Origin: a bacterium
GTDB taxonomy: Bacteria > Calditrichota > Calditrichia > RBG-13-44-9 > J042
Direction: 5' to 3'
NCBI GenBank assembly: GCA_015485355.1
Contig: WFTQ01000086.1
Span: 1-38,553 of the forward strand
Length of the DNA: 38,553 nucleotides
In this document: in pieces, positions 16,286 to 25,333 of the stretch
Numbering within the stretch: the first letter of the stretch is position 1
How the letters are laid out: each line of letters begins with the position of its first letter
Position numbers and translations under genes: made by a program
The notes under the pieces: generated by a model
Seen by the model: only the letters and a program-made list of their open reading frames with translations
Told to the model about the DNA's origin: nothing
Databases searched by the model: none

Positions 16286-17319
16286 AATAAAACCTCCTTA
16301 CCACGATTTTTAATCGATTCTTCCGAAGCCTCTAAAATTCGTACGACCTGTAATCCCAACTCCCCCCCCGAAATGGGACTGGCCATACCGGTGATACAGT
16401 CCACAAAATGTTGCATTTCCACGGCCAGAGCCTCCGTCTGCGGAATTTTGGGGCTATACATATCCCCCGTTCGGTACTGGATCAGGGTATTATAAATCTG
16501 GTCGGTGGTTTGAATGACTTCGATGCCTTTGTCATACACCTTTACCTTTTCGCTGGGGGAATTGTCATCCCAAACAATCATTTTCTTGGTGCCGCTGATC
16601 AGCGTCCGGCGAATCTTCACCGGGGACAACCAGTTCACGTGGATATGAGCGATAAGCTTTGCCGGGTAATACACCGTCAGGTAGGCGACATCTTCCAGCC
16701 CGTTCCCCAGATGATCCGATCCAGTGGCCACTACAGCCTCCGGTGGAAGATCAATCACGTAGTTCATGATCGAAATATCATGGGGGGCAAGATCCCAGAG
16801 CACATTAATGTCATGCTGAAACAGCCCCAGATTCACCCGAACGGAGTCGAAGTAATACAAATCACCGATTTCCCCGACGCAGACCAGTTCTTTGATCTTT
16901 TGCACCGCACCGGTGAACAGGAAGGTATGATCGACCAGCAGGGTAAGGCCTTTCTGTTCGGCCAGATTAATCAACTCCTCCGCCTGGCGGGAAGTCGCGG
17001 CCATCGGTTTTTCAATTAGCACATGTTTTCCCGCCAGCAGAGCCTCCCGGGCCAGTTCAAAATGGGTAAACACCGGGGTACAAACGGCGATGGCCTCTAC
17101 CCGGGGATGGCGGATAACCTCTCGATAGTCTCGAGTGGTTTGAATGAAAGGATACAGCGATTGAATGTAGCGCAGCCGTTCGGGTTTCAAATCGGCGCAA
17201 ATGGGTACGCTGGTATTGGGATTCGCAACCAGGTTGCGTATGACATTGGGTCCCCAATATCCCACCCCGATCACACCAATCGAGATGTTGAGCTTTTCCT
17301 TTCCATGCTTCATAGCCAA
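16282..17319 (-). CDS. Gfo/Idh/MocA oxidoreductase, WlbA/WbpB-like
   Basis: 345 residues. The N-terminal Rossmann fold has GVIGVGYWGPNVIRNL. EKPMA (family lysine) follows at about 100, and a LAPHDISIMNY segment supplies the catalytic-type histidine. In the UDP-ManNAc3NAcA pathway WlbA/WbpB oxidises the C3 hydroxyl of UDP-GlcNAcA using NAD, before an aminotransferase and the WlbB acetyltransferase. The four-base overlap with the WlbB-like gene supports that pairing. Related family members act on other nucleotide sugars, so the substrate is inferred. The exact start is uncertain because two ATGs stand two codons apart. Confidence 0.88.
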   Translation of the reverse strand: MAMKHGKEKLNISIGVIGVGYWGPNVIRNLVANPNTSVPICADLKPERLRYIQSLYPFIQTTRDYREVIRHPRVEAIAVCTPVFTHFELAREALLAGKHVLIEKPMAATSRQAEELINLAEQKGLTLLVDHTFLFTGAVQKIKELVCVGEIGDLYYFDSVRVNLGLFQHDINVLWDLAPHDISIMNYVIDLPPEAVVATGSDHLGNGLEDVAYLTVYYPAKLIAHIHVNWLSPVKIRRTLISGTKKMIVWDDNSPSEKVKVYDKGIEVIQTTDQIYNTLIQYRTGDMYSPKIPQTEALAVEMQHFVDCITGMASPISGGELGLQVVRILEASEESIKNRGKEVLL

Positions 17320-17352
17320 TCCCTTAAGCGATCATCTTTTCATGAAAGGAAT

Positions 17353-18588
17353 TTATAGTTTTTCCTGAATAATCTTTAAATATTTCTCAGAAAGTTGATC
17401 TCTGTCAAAATACTTTTCAACGAATAGTCGGCCATTGCGCCCGAACTGTTTTCTGAGACCCTCATCACGGTATAATTTAAGTATCGCTTCTTGTAATTGT
17501 TGAACATTTTCGGGTTCCACGAAAATACCCGCACGGGCTTTGTCTACTACCAGTTCCCGCGCCTCTCCACACACACTGATAATTATGGGTTTGGCCATGG
17601 CCATAATCTCGAAGACCTTGGAAGGGATTACACTCTTGAAAAGAGGCAATTTCCGTAAGGGCACTAATACAACATCTGCCAGCTCATAATACGAGGGTAG
17701 TTCTTCCTTGGATATCTGATCGATGAAGATGACATTGGTTAATCCCATGTGTTGAACCTGATCCATCAAGCGCTCCTTTTCCGCCCCTTCACCCACGAAC
17801 AGAAATTGAATTTCGGGCATCCTTTTTAACCGCTTCGCACACCACAAGACATTATGTAATGCATGCGACAACCCATGGGTTCCGATATAAGCAATAACAA
17901 ACTTTCCTTTCAGGCCGAGCCGTTCCCGGAGACCACGCATTTCTTTTCCGGGCGTAAATAAAGACAAATCCACTCCGTTCTTGATCACAAAAATTTTACG
18001 GGCGGGAATCCCGCGAGAAGCGATAATATGCCTGGACGAATCGGACACGGTAATGATTGCCCGTGCCTTCCGATACAAGAACAATTCAATTTTCTCAAGC
18101 AATCGTATTATCACCCGGTTGTTTAATTGTCCCAGCTCGACGATGGATTGGGGCCACAGGTCCCGCACTTCGAACACGAATTGAGCCCCTTTGAGTCGAC
18201 TCAAAATGTATCCGGCGATTCCCACCAAAAATTGAGGACTGGTGGCAATCACCACATCAACCGGCCCCACTTTTCTTCCCCCGACCATTACCGCAGACAG
18301 CATGAAGGACAGATAATTCAATATGCGCTTACCAAACCCCTTGTTGGCGGCAGGAAAAATCATGGTCCGAACCACAGGAACACCCTCGATCACTTCTTTC
18401 ATCAACCATTTATGCCGATACGCCGGAGGGATAATTCCCGTGGGATGATTCGGGAAACCCGTCAATACCGTGACGGGCACACCCTTTTTAATCCAGTATC
18501 TGGAGGTCTCGAAAACCCGAGCGGAGGGCGCTCCCATCTCCGGAGGGAAATACTGGGATAAATACAGAATGTTGAATTTATAACCCAT
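17353..18588 (-). CDS. GT4 glycosyltransferase, WbuB-like
   Basis: 411 residues with the GT-B architecture of family 4. The N-terminal half opens with LYLSQYFPPEMGAPSARVFE, a signature of WbuB-type (fucosaminyl-type) transferases, and VFEVRDLWPQSIVELG (138-153) is typical of that subgroup. The C-terminal donor half has IAYIGTHGLSHAL, FVGEGAEKERL and SKVFEIMAMAKPII (323-336), the last containing the acidic nucleotide-sugar contact. It is predicted cytoplasmic, perhaps membrane-associated. It probably adds one amino-sugar to the lipid-linked repeat, but donor and linkage cannot be told from sequence. Confidence 0.9.
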   Translation of the reverse strand: MGYKFNILYLSQYFPPEMGAPSARVFETSRYWIKKGVPVTVLTGFPNHPTGIIPPAYRHKWLMKEVIEGVPVVRTMIFPAANKGFGKRILNYLSFMLSAVMVGGRKVGPVDVVIATSPQFLVGIAGYILSRLKGAQFVFEVRDLWPQSIVELGQLNNRVIIRLLEKIELFLYRKARAIITVSDSSRHIIASRGIPARKIFVIKNGVDLSLFTPGKEMRGLRERLGLKGKFVIAYIGTHGLSHALHNVLWCAKRLKRMPEIQFLFVGEGAEKERLMDQVQHMGLTNVIFIDQISKEELPSYYELADVVLVPLRKLPLFKSVIPSKVFEIMAMAKPIIISVCGEARELVVDKARAGIFVEPENVQQLQEAILKLYRDEGLRKQFGRNGRLFVEKYFDRDQLSEKYLKIIQEKL

Positions 18589-18641
18589 TTTCGAACCTTT
18601 GTGAAATCAGACGAATTTCCTATTCCCCAATGCCCATCCAA

Positions 18642-19799
18642 TTAACCGATTAATGCCTTGTAAGCTTCCAACAATTTTTTTTCTTCCGTATCCCAGGAAA
18701 AATATTTCCGGGCGTTTTCCATATTGAGCTTACTTATTCGCATCAGCCTATCGCGGTTTGAAACAAAATCGAATATAGCAGTAATTTCGTTTTTTATATT
18801 AAAAATGTCAACAGTCATGCCAAATTCAATGCGTCGATTTAGTTCCACCCAATCGGGGAAATTGCTGCACATAACCACTAAACCGTTCCCCATGTATTCG
18901 AATAACTTGGTGGGCAGGGTCTCCATGTAATTCCGGATTGGATGGAGAAACAAGATTCCGATATGGGCCTTTTGGACCAGGGCCATGGCCTTCGTGTGAT
19001 CAAGATAACCGTATAAAGTGATTTTTTCCTCCAATTGATTGAATCGGATGAAATCCTGAATACGCTTTTCGTAACCCTTATTGAAAATCGGTCCGATGAT
19101 GTGAAACCGACAATCGAATTTTGTATTCAAATATTTGATCAACAACAAGGCTTCGGTAATGCCTCGCTTTTCAGTAACCCCACCCACATAAACAAAATGT
19201 AAACACGATTCCATATCCCATGGCTTTTCTGCATAAGGCATTGCGGAGTGATTCAGAACATAATTCTGTATGATTGCGACGTTGGGATGTTGTCTATAAT
19301 ACCGTGTGTAGCCTGCTTCGGCCAGGATCAGCAAATCAATATGGGGTAACGATTTTTTTTCCAGGAACACATAAACCTTACTAAAAACATTTCGCAACAC
19401 TTTTGGAAGATAGTCTTTGTGAGAAATGGCGTCCGGATAATTTTCGTGAATATCATAAATCAATTTGCTTTTTCGGGTGAGGAAATATCGGAGAAAGGGC
19501 AGAAACACGGCCAGATCCGGATCATGAAAATGGTAAACATCCGCCTTGATTTTCAAGAAATAAAATCCAATTTTTACCAGACGAAGAATTCGGAAAACGA
19601 TACCCCCTCCCGCGTTCAGCCAGAGGAAACGAACATCTTCTTCCGGAACAGCGTTTTCTGTTTTTTTGACCACAAACCAAATTTCTGAATAACGCTTCTT
19701 TAAGGAATGGATCTCTTTATAAAATATGCGCACATCGTTGGGATGATGTTGTGACGTGATCACACAAATGCGTTTTTTTACTCTCATGTTCGATGTCAT
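18642..19799 (-). CDS. Glycosyltransferase, GT-B fold (GT4-like)
   Basis: 385 residues. N-terminal features are ICVITSQHHPNDVRIFYKE and VYHFHDPDLAVFLPFL with a following YDIHENYPD, as in several capsule transferases. The C-terminal half has FVYVGGVTEKRGI, FHIIGP and LPTKLFEYMGNGLVV (about 300-320), where the glutamate of LFEYM is the usual donor-site acid. An extended lysine-rich, A+T-rich composition distinguishes it from the housekeeping genes. It overlaps the upstream transferase by four bases (ATGA), so the two are coupled. The donor sugar is unknown. Confidence 0.88.
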   Translation of the reverse strand: MTSNMRVKKRICVITSQHHPNDVRIFYKEIHSLKKRYSEIWFVVKKTENAVPEEDVRFLWLNAGGGIVFRILRLVKIGFYFLKIKADVYHFHDPDLAVFLPFLRYFLTRKSKLIYDIHENYPDAISHKDYLPKVLRNVFSKVYVFLEKKSLPHIDLLILAEAGYTRYYRQHPNVAIIQNYVLNHSAMPYAEKPWDMESCLHFVYVGGVTEKRGITEALLLIKYLNTKFDCRFHIIGPIFNKGYEKRIQDFIRFNQLEEKITLYGYLDHTKAMALVQKAHIGILFLHPIRNYMETLPTKLFEYMGNGLVVMCSNFPDWVELNRRIEFGMTVDIFNIKNEITAIFDFVSNRDRLMRISKLNMENARKYFSWDTEEKKLLEAYKALIG

Positions 19800-21001
19800 A
19801 TCGCCGTTCTGGTGGTTAAGGCCTCTTTATAAAGTTTTACATATCGATTCACATTTTCTTCCCAGGTAAATTTCTCAAGAACCGTTTTTTTCGCATTGGC
19901 CTTTATGTGAGCCGTTGCGGTTTTACGCGAAAGAATTTTGTGGACGACATTCACAAAATCGCTGACATCATCTGGATCGACCAGATAACCATTCACGCCG
20001 TGCCGGATAATCTCTGCTATTCCTTCGTTCCTGGAACCAACGACTACTTTTCCAAAATACATCGCCTCTAAATAAACGATGCCGAAAGCCTCGTTCTTGC
20101 TCGGCAAAACAAACAAGTCGCAATCCCTAACATAGTTCAAAGCGATTTCTCTGGGTAATGCTCCTAAAAAGAATGTAAAGCCATCAACCCCTAATCTCTT
20201 GGCCAAATCATGAAAATAATCCCTATCTTCCCCGGAACCGATAATATAATAATACAAGTCCGGGAATCGCCGTTTCAAGATCGGCAAGGCTTGCAACACG
20301 GTTTTATAACCCTTCTGTTCAATGACTCGTCCAACCGAGAGCATTCGTATTGCCTTAGGATTGTTATCCCTCCACTGAACATTTGTGCGTAAAGAGGGAA
20401 TATGAACTCCATTGTAAATGACTTCAAGACGTTTAATACAAGGGGTCAAATTGTATTGATCCAATAATGATCGGAGTTTATGACTCACCACCCCCACAAA
20501 CGAAGCCTGTTTTAACACATGACGAATCCGATAATAATTCAACCGACTTCTGGGAATGCTTTTCAGCAAATCCGCCCCATGGACGGTCACCCCGAAGGGA
20601 ATTCCGTGAATCTTGCTTAAATACGAAGCCACCACCCCATCGGGTAAAACCACATGAGCATGAATTAAATCAATTTTAACACGCCCTAAGAACCGTTCAT
20701 AAAAAGAAAAGGCAGAAGCCCACATTAAATCGCCTCTTACGAAAAAAAACTTCAATTTGGGTATGGAAAAAAATCGCGGATAAAACACCTCCAGTTTGTG
20801 CAGGGGTAAAACCCGGGGAACTTGGTGATACCGGTACCAATCGCTTTTGCGGGAAATAAAAGGCGGAACGAAGGGAACGGGAGATACGACAAAGACTTTG
20901 TGCCCGGCTCTGGATAAATACGTACAAAAATCATAAACAAATATTCCATTTATGGGAAATACAGGGTTGGGAAACATGTGGGAATGGACCAAGATATTCA
21001 T
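19796..21001 (-). CDS. GT4 glycosyltransferase
   Basis: 401 residues with classical GT4 landmarks. The acceptor half has a glycine-containing loop (PVFPINGIFVYDF) and AHVVLPDGVVA with GVTVHGADL. The donor half has MLSVGRVIEQKGYKTVLQAL and the E-x7-E motif in SKNEAFGIVYLEAMYFGK (Glu304, Glu312), followed by GSRNEGIAEII. These residues bind the nucleotide-sugar donor in retaining GT4 enzymes. It lies 22 bases after the flippase gene and overlaps the next transferase. It should add one sugar to the lipid-linked repeat on the cytoplasmic face. Confidence 0.92.
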   Translation of the reverse strand: MNILVHSHMFPNPVFPINGIFVYDFCTYLSRAGHKVFVVSPVPFVPPFISRKSDWYRYHQVPRVLPLHKLEVFYPRFFSIPKLKFFFVRGDLMWASAFSFYERFLGRVKIDLIHAHVVLPDGVVASYLSKIHGIPFGVTVHGADLLKSIPRSRLNYYRIRHVLKQASFVGVVSHKLRSLLDQYNLTPCIKRLEVIYNGVHIPSLRTNVQWRDNNPKAIRMLSVGRVIEQKGYKTVLQALPILKRRFPDLYYYIIGSGEDRDYFHDLAKRLGVDGFTFFLGALPREIALNYVRDCDLFVLPSKNEAFGIVYLEAMYFGKVVVGSRNEGIAEIIRHGVNGYLVDPDDVSDFVNVVHKILSRKTATAHIKANAKKTVLEKFTWEENVNRYVKLYKEALTTRTAI

Positions 21002-21023
21002 TTCGCTTTTCCTTGACTAAAAG

Positions 21024-22460
21024 CTAATTCTTGTTCATTTTTGGTAAAAATTTTCTATAATACTGGACAATATCCGTCAATAAAAAGGTGTATAAGACAA
21101 ATCCCATGAGCTGGAAATATTTAAGATAGTGAGGATGCTGCAAAGGATAAACGAGTATCAACAATCCTAACGCCAGACGACCCATTAATCGAAAATTCCT
21201 TTTTGAAATGCTGATGGAGGATGATGACAGTATAATTATCAATAAACTTACGATGGCAACCCCCTGGGTAAAAGCATAACTGAAAATGGCCCCATTTAAT
21301 TGAAAACGGTTTACCAACAAGTAAGAGGAAACCACTAAAACAACACTTTTAATTCCCTCCAATGCGAGGAATTTTTTAAATTGATCGGAAGAAATCAAAA
21401 CAAATAGATAGAAAATGTAAACGGCATCGAAAAACTTTAAAAATAAAAACAAGTTTAAGGCGTGTTTCATCTTGACAAATTCGGTGTTATAAAACAGAAT
21501 TAAAAACAGATCCGGAAAAGCCATGATCAGCGCAACAATCGGATAGATGATATTCAGCAAAAATCTTAAATTATCATTGAGTACCTCCCGGAAATTGTTT
21601 TTGGCACTGCTTAAGGTGGGAAACAGATACACGGCAAAGGCCATAATCACAATATTCACGTATTGGGTGATAGACCAGACGGACTGAAAAAAACCATTAA
21701 CATTGAGGCCACCCAGTTGCACAATAATGGTACGAAAGACCACCAAAGATGAAAAGGCCAACACTTTTCGAGCTATATATATGGAACATAATTCCAGAAA
21801 TTTTAGGAATTGATCCTTTTTGATGTTCGCTTTTTTTTTAAACAACAAATGCCATTCGCTTTTTAGGTGCGTGAAGAAGATGATAAAGCTCACTATCCAG
21901 TAAAAATAGAGATTATAGATCACCCCCGTCATTCCAAACGCCCATACCAGCGGAACAATAGAGAGTACACCGAATATTGCGGCTAAATTTTGTCCCAATG
22001 CCAAAGCCTTAAATTGTTTTTTGGCACGGACGAGATTCTCCAATAAATAGGATAAAGAATAGACGGGTCCCAAACCGATTAAAAGAAGCAACAACCCCTG
22101 GAAACGTTCAGAACCAAACAGCAGGGTGGAAAAATAGGAGGCGAAGCACAAAAAAAAAGACACGAATAATAAATTGCTGACTATCAGGACATACAAGGAA
22201 AAACGTAAAATTGGAACCGTTTCGTGAGTCTCTTCTTTTATACTGATTTTTCCGCTTAATTGATGAACGATTAATGAAAATACACCGAAATCAATGATAT
22301 TTGATTGAAAGTTGTAGAAAGTAATTATTTGCCCTAAGATACCCACATGTTCAACTCCTAAGACAATGGAAACGAACTTGGCCCGAATAACACCGGTTAA
22401 ATTCCGCAATACGGCGGCGGTGTTAAAATAGACAATATACTTCACATGTTTTAAATTCAT
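21024..22460 (-). CDS. Wzx-type polysaccharide flippase
   Basis: 478 residues, almost entirely hydrophobic with about 12-14 predicted membrane helices, consistent with the MOP superfamily (Wzx, PST). The N-terminus KYIVYFNTAAVLRNLTGVIRAKF resembles the RxxTGVIRxK-like first helix of this class. Wzx moves undecaprenyl-diphosphate-linked repeats from the cytoplasmic to the periplasmic face. It lies 16 bases after the Wzy-like gene. The codon use is markedly A/T-ending with runs of A and T, unlike the flanking housekeeping genes, as is common for polymer-specific genes exchanged between strains. Confidence 0.88.
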   Translation of the reverse strand: MNLKHVKYIVYFNTAAVLRNLTGVIRAKFVSIVLGVEHVGILGQIITFYNFQSNIIDFGVFSLIVHQLSGKISIKEETHETVPILRFSLYVLIVSNLLFVSFFLCFASYFSTLLFGSERFQGLLLLLIGLGPVYSLSYLLENLVRAKKQFKALALGQNLAAIFGVLSIVPLVWAFGMTGVIYNLYFYWIVSFIIFFTHLKSEWHLLFKKKANIKKDQFLKFLELCSIYIARKVLAFSSLVVFRTIIVQLGGLNVNGFFQSVWSITQYVNIVIMAFAVYLFPTLSSAKNNFREVLNDNLRFLLNIIYPIVALIMAFPDLFLILFYNTEFVKMKHALNLFLFLKFFDAVYIFYLFVLISSDQFKKFLALEGIKSVVLVVSSYLLVNRFQLNGAIFSYAFTQGVAIVSLLIIILSSSSISISKRNFRLMGRLALGLLILVYPLQHPHYLKYFQLMGFVLYTFLLTDIVQYYRKFLPKMNKN

Positions 22461-22476
22461 ATGGGCAGTAATTCCA

Positions 22477-23883
22477 TTACTGGGGGTTCCACCTTAACCT
22501 TTGTAAGCAAAAAATTAAACTGATAATAATCCAGAAATTATTATCAAATAAACCGCCACCATAAAATTGATAAAATATCAAGTACGCCACAAAGGTAATC
22601 ACCAATGCACTCCCCATGGTGTATTCATCTTCCCGGACATGGGGGTGCTTCAATACCCCGATCCCTGTGGACAAAATCTTCCCGATGATCCATAAAAATA
22701 TCAGAAATCCTACAATTCCCAATTCCGCCAGAATGGTGTAAAATATATTGTGAGGTTCTACGACCCCCAGGGTATTCTGGGGTGGAATGATTTTGGGAAA
22801 CACGACGGGAAAGCCCCGAAAACCAACGCCCCATAAATAAGAATCAAAAAACATTTTAACGGCACCAATGCCCAGATAAATCCGTACCCGGGAAGACTCA
22901 TCAATTTCCCCGGTAAAAACCCCAAAAAACCGTTTTATCAGATTGAACAGAATGAATTGATAGTTGGGGAATAATAACAAGATCAACACTCCCAACAAAA
23001 ACAAAGCCACAATAACCTTCTTTTGCCGAAACCATATTGCCATCATGAGTAAAGACAAGGATATAGCAATCCAGCCACTTCGGGAATATGTAGAAATTAT
23101 CCCTAAAAACAATATGATAAACAAAATCGCTCCGATGATTCGTTTACTCCAATGGATCTTTCTGTTTAATGTAATCGATGCGGTTAAAAGAATGGGAAGA
23201 AAAAAATGCGTGGCGAATATGTTCGGGTCTTTCTGAACCCCGGTGGCCCTCGAAATAATTTTTTGACCCGAAGTTAGAAATCCCAACACAGCGGCTTCTT
23301 TGTTAAGCAGCCCCTCCTTTATTGAAACAATACTGAGTATAACGGATATAAACACCACAACTCCCAGAATGAATGTCAACTGTTGCTTTGTTCTGATCGT
23401 ATTGAGCAACAGATAAACCATTCCGATCAGAAAAAACAATCTTAAAGCATACAGAAGGCCTTCAGAACGGTTGGGGGAGTAAATAAGAGAGAATAAAATG
23501 AAAAGAAAAAAAAGAGACCATTCCATTTCGTGTCCTGTCAACCGTAAATGAAAATTTCGCGACAGAAAAAAATTCAATCCAAAAACAATAAAGGAAAGTA
23601 CTAAAAAGATTTGAAAAAGAGAAAAAGGGATAACGGCGTTTTGAAACAGGACGATGAAATACCCTAAGTACGAACCTATGGGAATCCAGACGACCATCAG
23701 GTAAGGATCTTTTAGAGAACCCAGAAGGTATAGCCCCAAAATCGCTGCAAAAAGTATGGCAATGATTCCCACAAAAAATGTTTCTTGCAGGATTGCGGGT
23801 ACAACAGCCAAGATCGCAAAGGATAATAAGTAAATGGTCTTATCGGTAAGTAACACCGGGATATATCGATACCGTTTTACCAT
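22477..23883 (-). CDS. O-antigen ligase/polymerase family protein (Wzy-like)
   Basis: 468 residues with about 12 hydrophobic segments and one long periplasmic loop toward the C-terminus that includes GVGFRGFPVVFPKI and VVEPHNIFYTILAELGIVGF. The PHNxFxxxLAELGixG block is the hallmark of the O-antigen ligase/polymerase domain (Wzy_C/PF04932 type). In a Wzx/Wzy system it joins lipid-linked repeats into a chain, with Wzz limiting length. Because no separate ligase or lipid A gene is near, polymerase is more likely than WaaL. It is A+T-rich like its neighbours. Confidence 0.88.
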   Translation of the reverse strand: MVKRYRYIPVLLTDKTIYLLSFAILAVVPAILQETFFVGIIAILFAAILGLYLLGSLKDPYLMVVWIPIGSYLGYFIVLFQNAVIPFSLFQIFLVLSFIVFGLNFFLSRNFHLRLTGHEMEWSLFFLFILFSLIYSPNRSEGLLYALRLFFLIGMVYLLLNTIRTKQQLTFILGVVVFISVILSIVSIKEGLLNKEAAVLGFLTSGQKIISRATGVQKDPNIFATHFFLPILLTASITLNRKIHWSKRIIGAILFIILFLGIISTYSRSGWIAISLSLLMMAIWFRQKKVIVALFLLGVLILLLFPNYQFILFNLIKRFFGVFTGEIDESSRVRIYLGIGAVKMFFDSYLWGVGFRGFPVVFPKIIPPQNTLGVVEPHNIFYTILAELGIVGFLIFLWIIGKILSTGIGVLKHPHVREDEYTMGSALVITFVAYLIFYQFYGGGLFDNNFWIIISLIFCLQRLRWNPQ

Positions 23884-23896
23884 TGCATTTTCAGCT

Positions 23897-25333
23897 TCAC
23901 TGATTTCGACCCAATTGCATAACGACTACATCCAACGGTTCAAGACGTTTGTTTACCGGGTGACCATTGACGTCACGGATGTAATAGGTGGTTGATTTAT
24001 CAGAATTTGCCAATATTAAGAACCGCTGCTCACTGTCCGTGGTTTTTATACAGAAATGCACTTTTTCCTGAAGGATACCGGAAGATTCTGTATTTCCCTC
24101 AAAAACGAACCGGTACCTTTTGATTTCCCTTAGAACATCCATTAACAATTGGAAATAGGTCCAGGAGGCCTCTTTTTTGGACCAAATCAATACTCCGGTA
24201 GCTCCATGAATCATCGAAAGGTAAATTTGACAACGGACGTTTTTAACGTAATCCGTTACCGATACATGTTTGGGTTTTGCCACCGCCGCACCATCAAAAA
24301 ACAACCACACGGGTTTATCTTGGCCACAGGCATCTTTGATGGCATTTACCACGATTGCAGCCGCTTCGGGATAACGAAAAAAGTCCGGGTAACTATTTAC
24401 GCTGAACACATCCGCGCTGCTATGGTAGAGCAACGCCGTCTGGAAGACGTTGTAATAATATTTTTCCCGAAACAACGGCCACGGTCGCGGTCGCCATGTG
24501 TTGCTGGTGGCGTCAAAATAGTAGAGAGAGGTTCCATCAGCGGCATAATTATAAGTATATAATTTTTCCGGATCGCCCTCCAATTGCTCCGGATGAATGC
24601 CGGAGGGTAAGTGTTCGGGCAATCGGGAGAAAGTCTTTGCGTGAATCAGTTCGTAATTGAACCGATCTCCTTTTAAGGAACCAAAAAGATCCAGTAAAAT
24701 CACCTTTCCCGGACTTCGGCGTCTCACTTCCTGAGCATACTTAAAAACGATCGCCGGGTGCCAGGCCCAATTTTGAAACCCTGTATTGGGTTCATCCATC
24801 AGAAACCAGATAAAATTAAAAGGGGCAAAACGTTGTAGTACGGGCTCAACGATCTGATTGCCGATGTAGTCCTTGTAATAGGTTTCGATATTGTCCTTCA
24901 CAAACCGCATCTCCCTGTAATCGATATGGCCGCTTCCATCCTTATCCGGGGTGTACAGGGAATCTCCCACGAAACGTTTCACCATTCTCCATTGGAAGAA
25001 ATCCCATCCGGTCATCAACACGGATTCGGCCATGTAGCTCTGTTCTCTTCCAAATTGGCAGTAGATCAGATTGAATAATTCCGCCATTTGTTTAAATCTT
25101 GCGATATTTGCCGAATCCGTGTCTACTTGAGACAATTTGGCCTCATACCCGGGTATGCCCCAAAGGCCCAGGGCCAAAAATTTCTCTCCATCCTTATAGA
25201 CCCATCCCTGTTTAACCGACCACTCGGGAGGTTCAGGATCATCCCCGGGCTTGAACCCATAAAGCAGCAATATACCGGTTAGTAAACCCATCCAAATGAG
25301 TCTCAAGGGTGCCTCGATTTTCGAAACGGCCAA
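23897..25333 (-). CDS. Secreted glycoside-hydrolase-like protein with EF-hand loop
   Basis: 478 residues. The start is a TTG at 25333 with GAGG five bases upstream; it overlaps the Wzz gene by 31 bases. An in-frame ATG at 25291 has no site. A signal or anchor helix (about 12-26) exports it. The body looks like a clan-A TIM barrel: FIWFLMDEPNTG (Glu181 where a general acid would sit), DVFSVNSYPDFF, KPVWLFFDG and HGATGVLIWS. An extra segment at 130-141, DKDGSGHIDYRE, is a complete 12-residue EF-hand calcium loop. The usual nucleophile Glu after KPVW is not evident (Asp347 is nearby), so activity is uncertain. A polymer-trimming role is inferred from the operon. Confidence 0.7.
   Translation of the reverse strand: MAVSKIEAPLRLIWMGLLTGILLLYGFKPGDDPEPPEWSVKQGWVYKDGEKFLALGLWGIPGYEAKLSQVDTDSANIARFKQMAELFNLIYCQFGREQSYMAESVLMTGWDFFQWRMVKRFVGDSLYTPDKDGSGHIDYREMRFVKDNIETYYKDYIGNQIVEPVLQRFAPFNFIWFLMDEPNTGFQNWAWHPAIVFKYAQEVRRRSPGKVILLDLFGSLKGDRFNYELIHAKTFSRLPEHLPSGIHPEQLEGDPEKLYTYNYAADGTSLYYFDATSNTWRPRPWPLFREKYYYNVFQTALLYHSSADVFSVNSYPDFFRYPEAAAIVVNAIKDACGQDKPVWLFFDGAAVAKPKHVSVTDYVKNVRCQIYLSMIHGATGVLIWSKKEASWTYFQLLMDVLREIKRYRFVFEGNTESSGILQEKVHFCIKTTDSEQRFLILANSDKSTTYYIRDVNGHPVNKRLEPLDVVVMQLGRNQ

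Noticed and set aside
18190-18205. 16-bp perfect palindrome TTTGAGTCGACTCAAA
   Set aside because: It is inside the WbuB-like coding sequence and shares only a short core with the 31118-31196 repeat, so it is probably chance.
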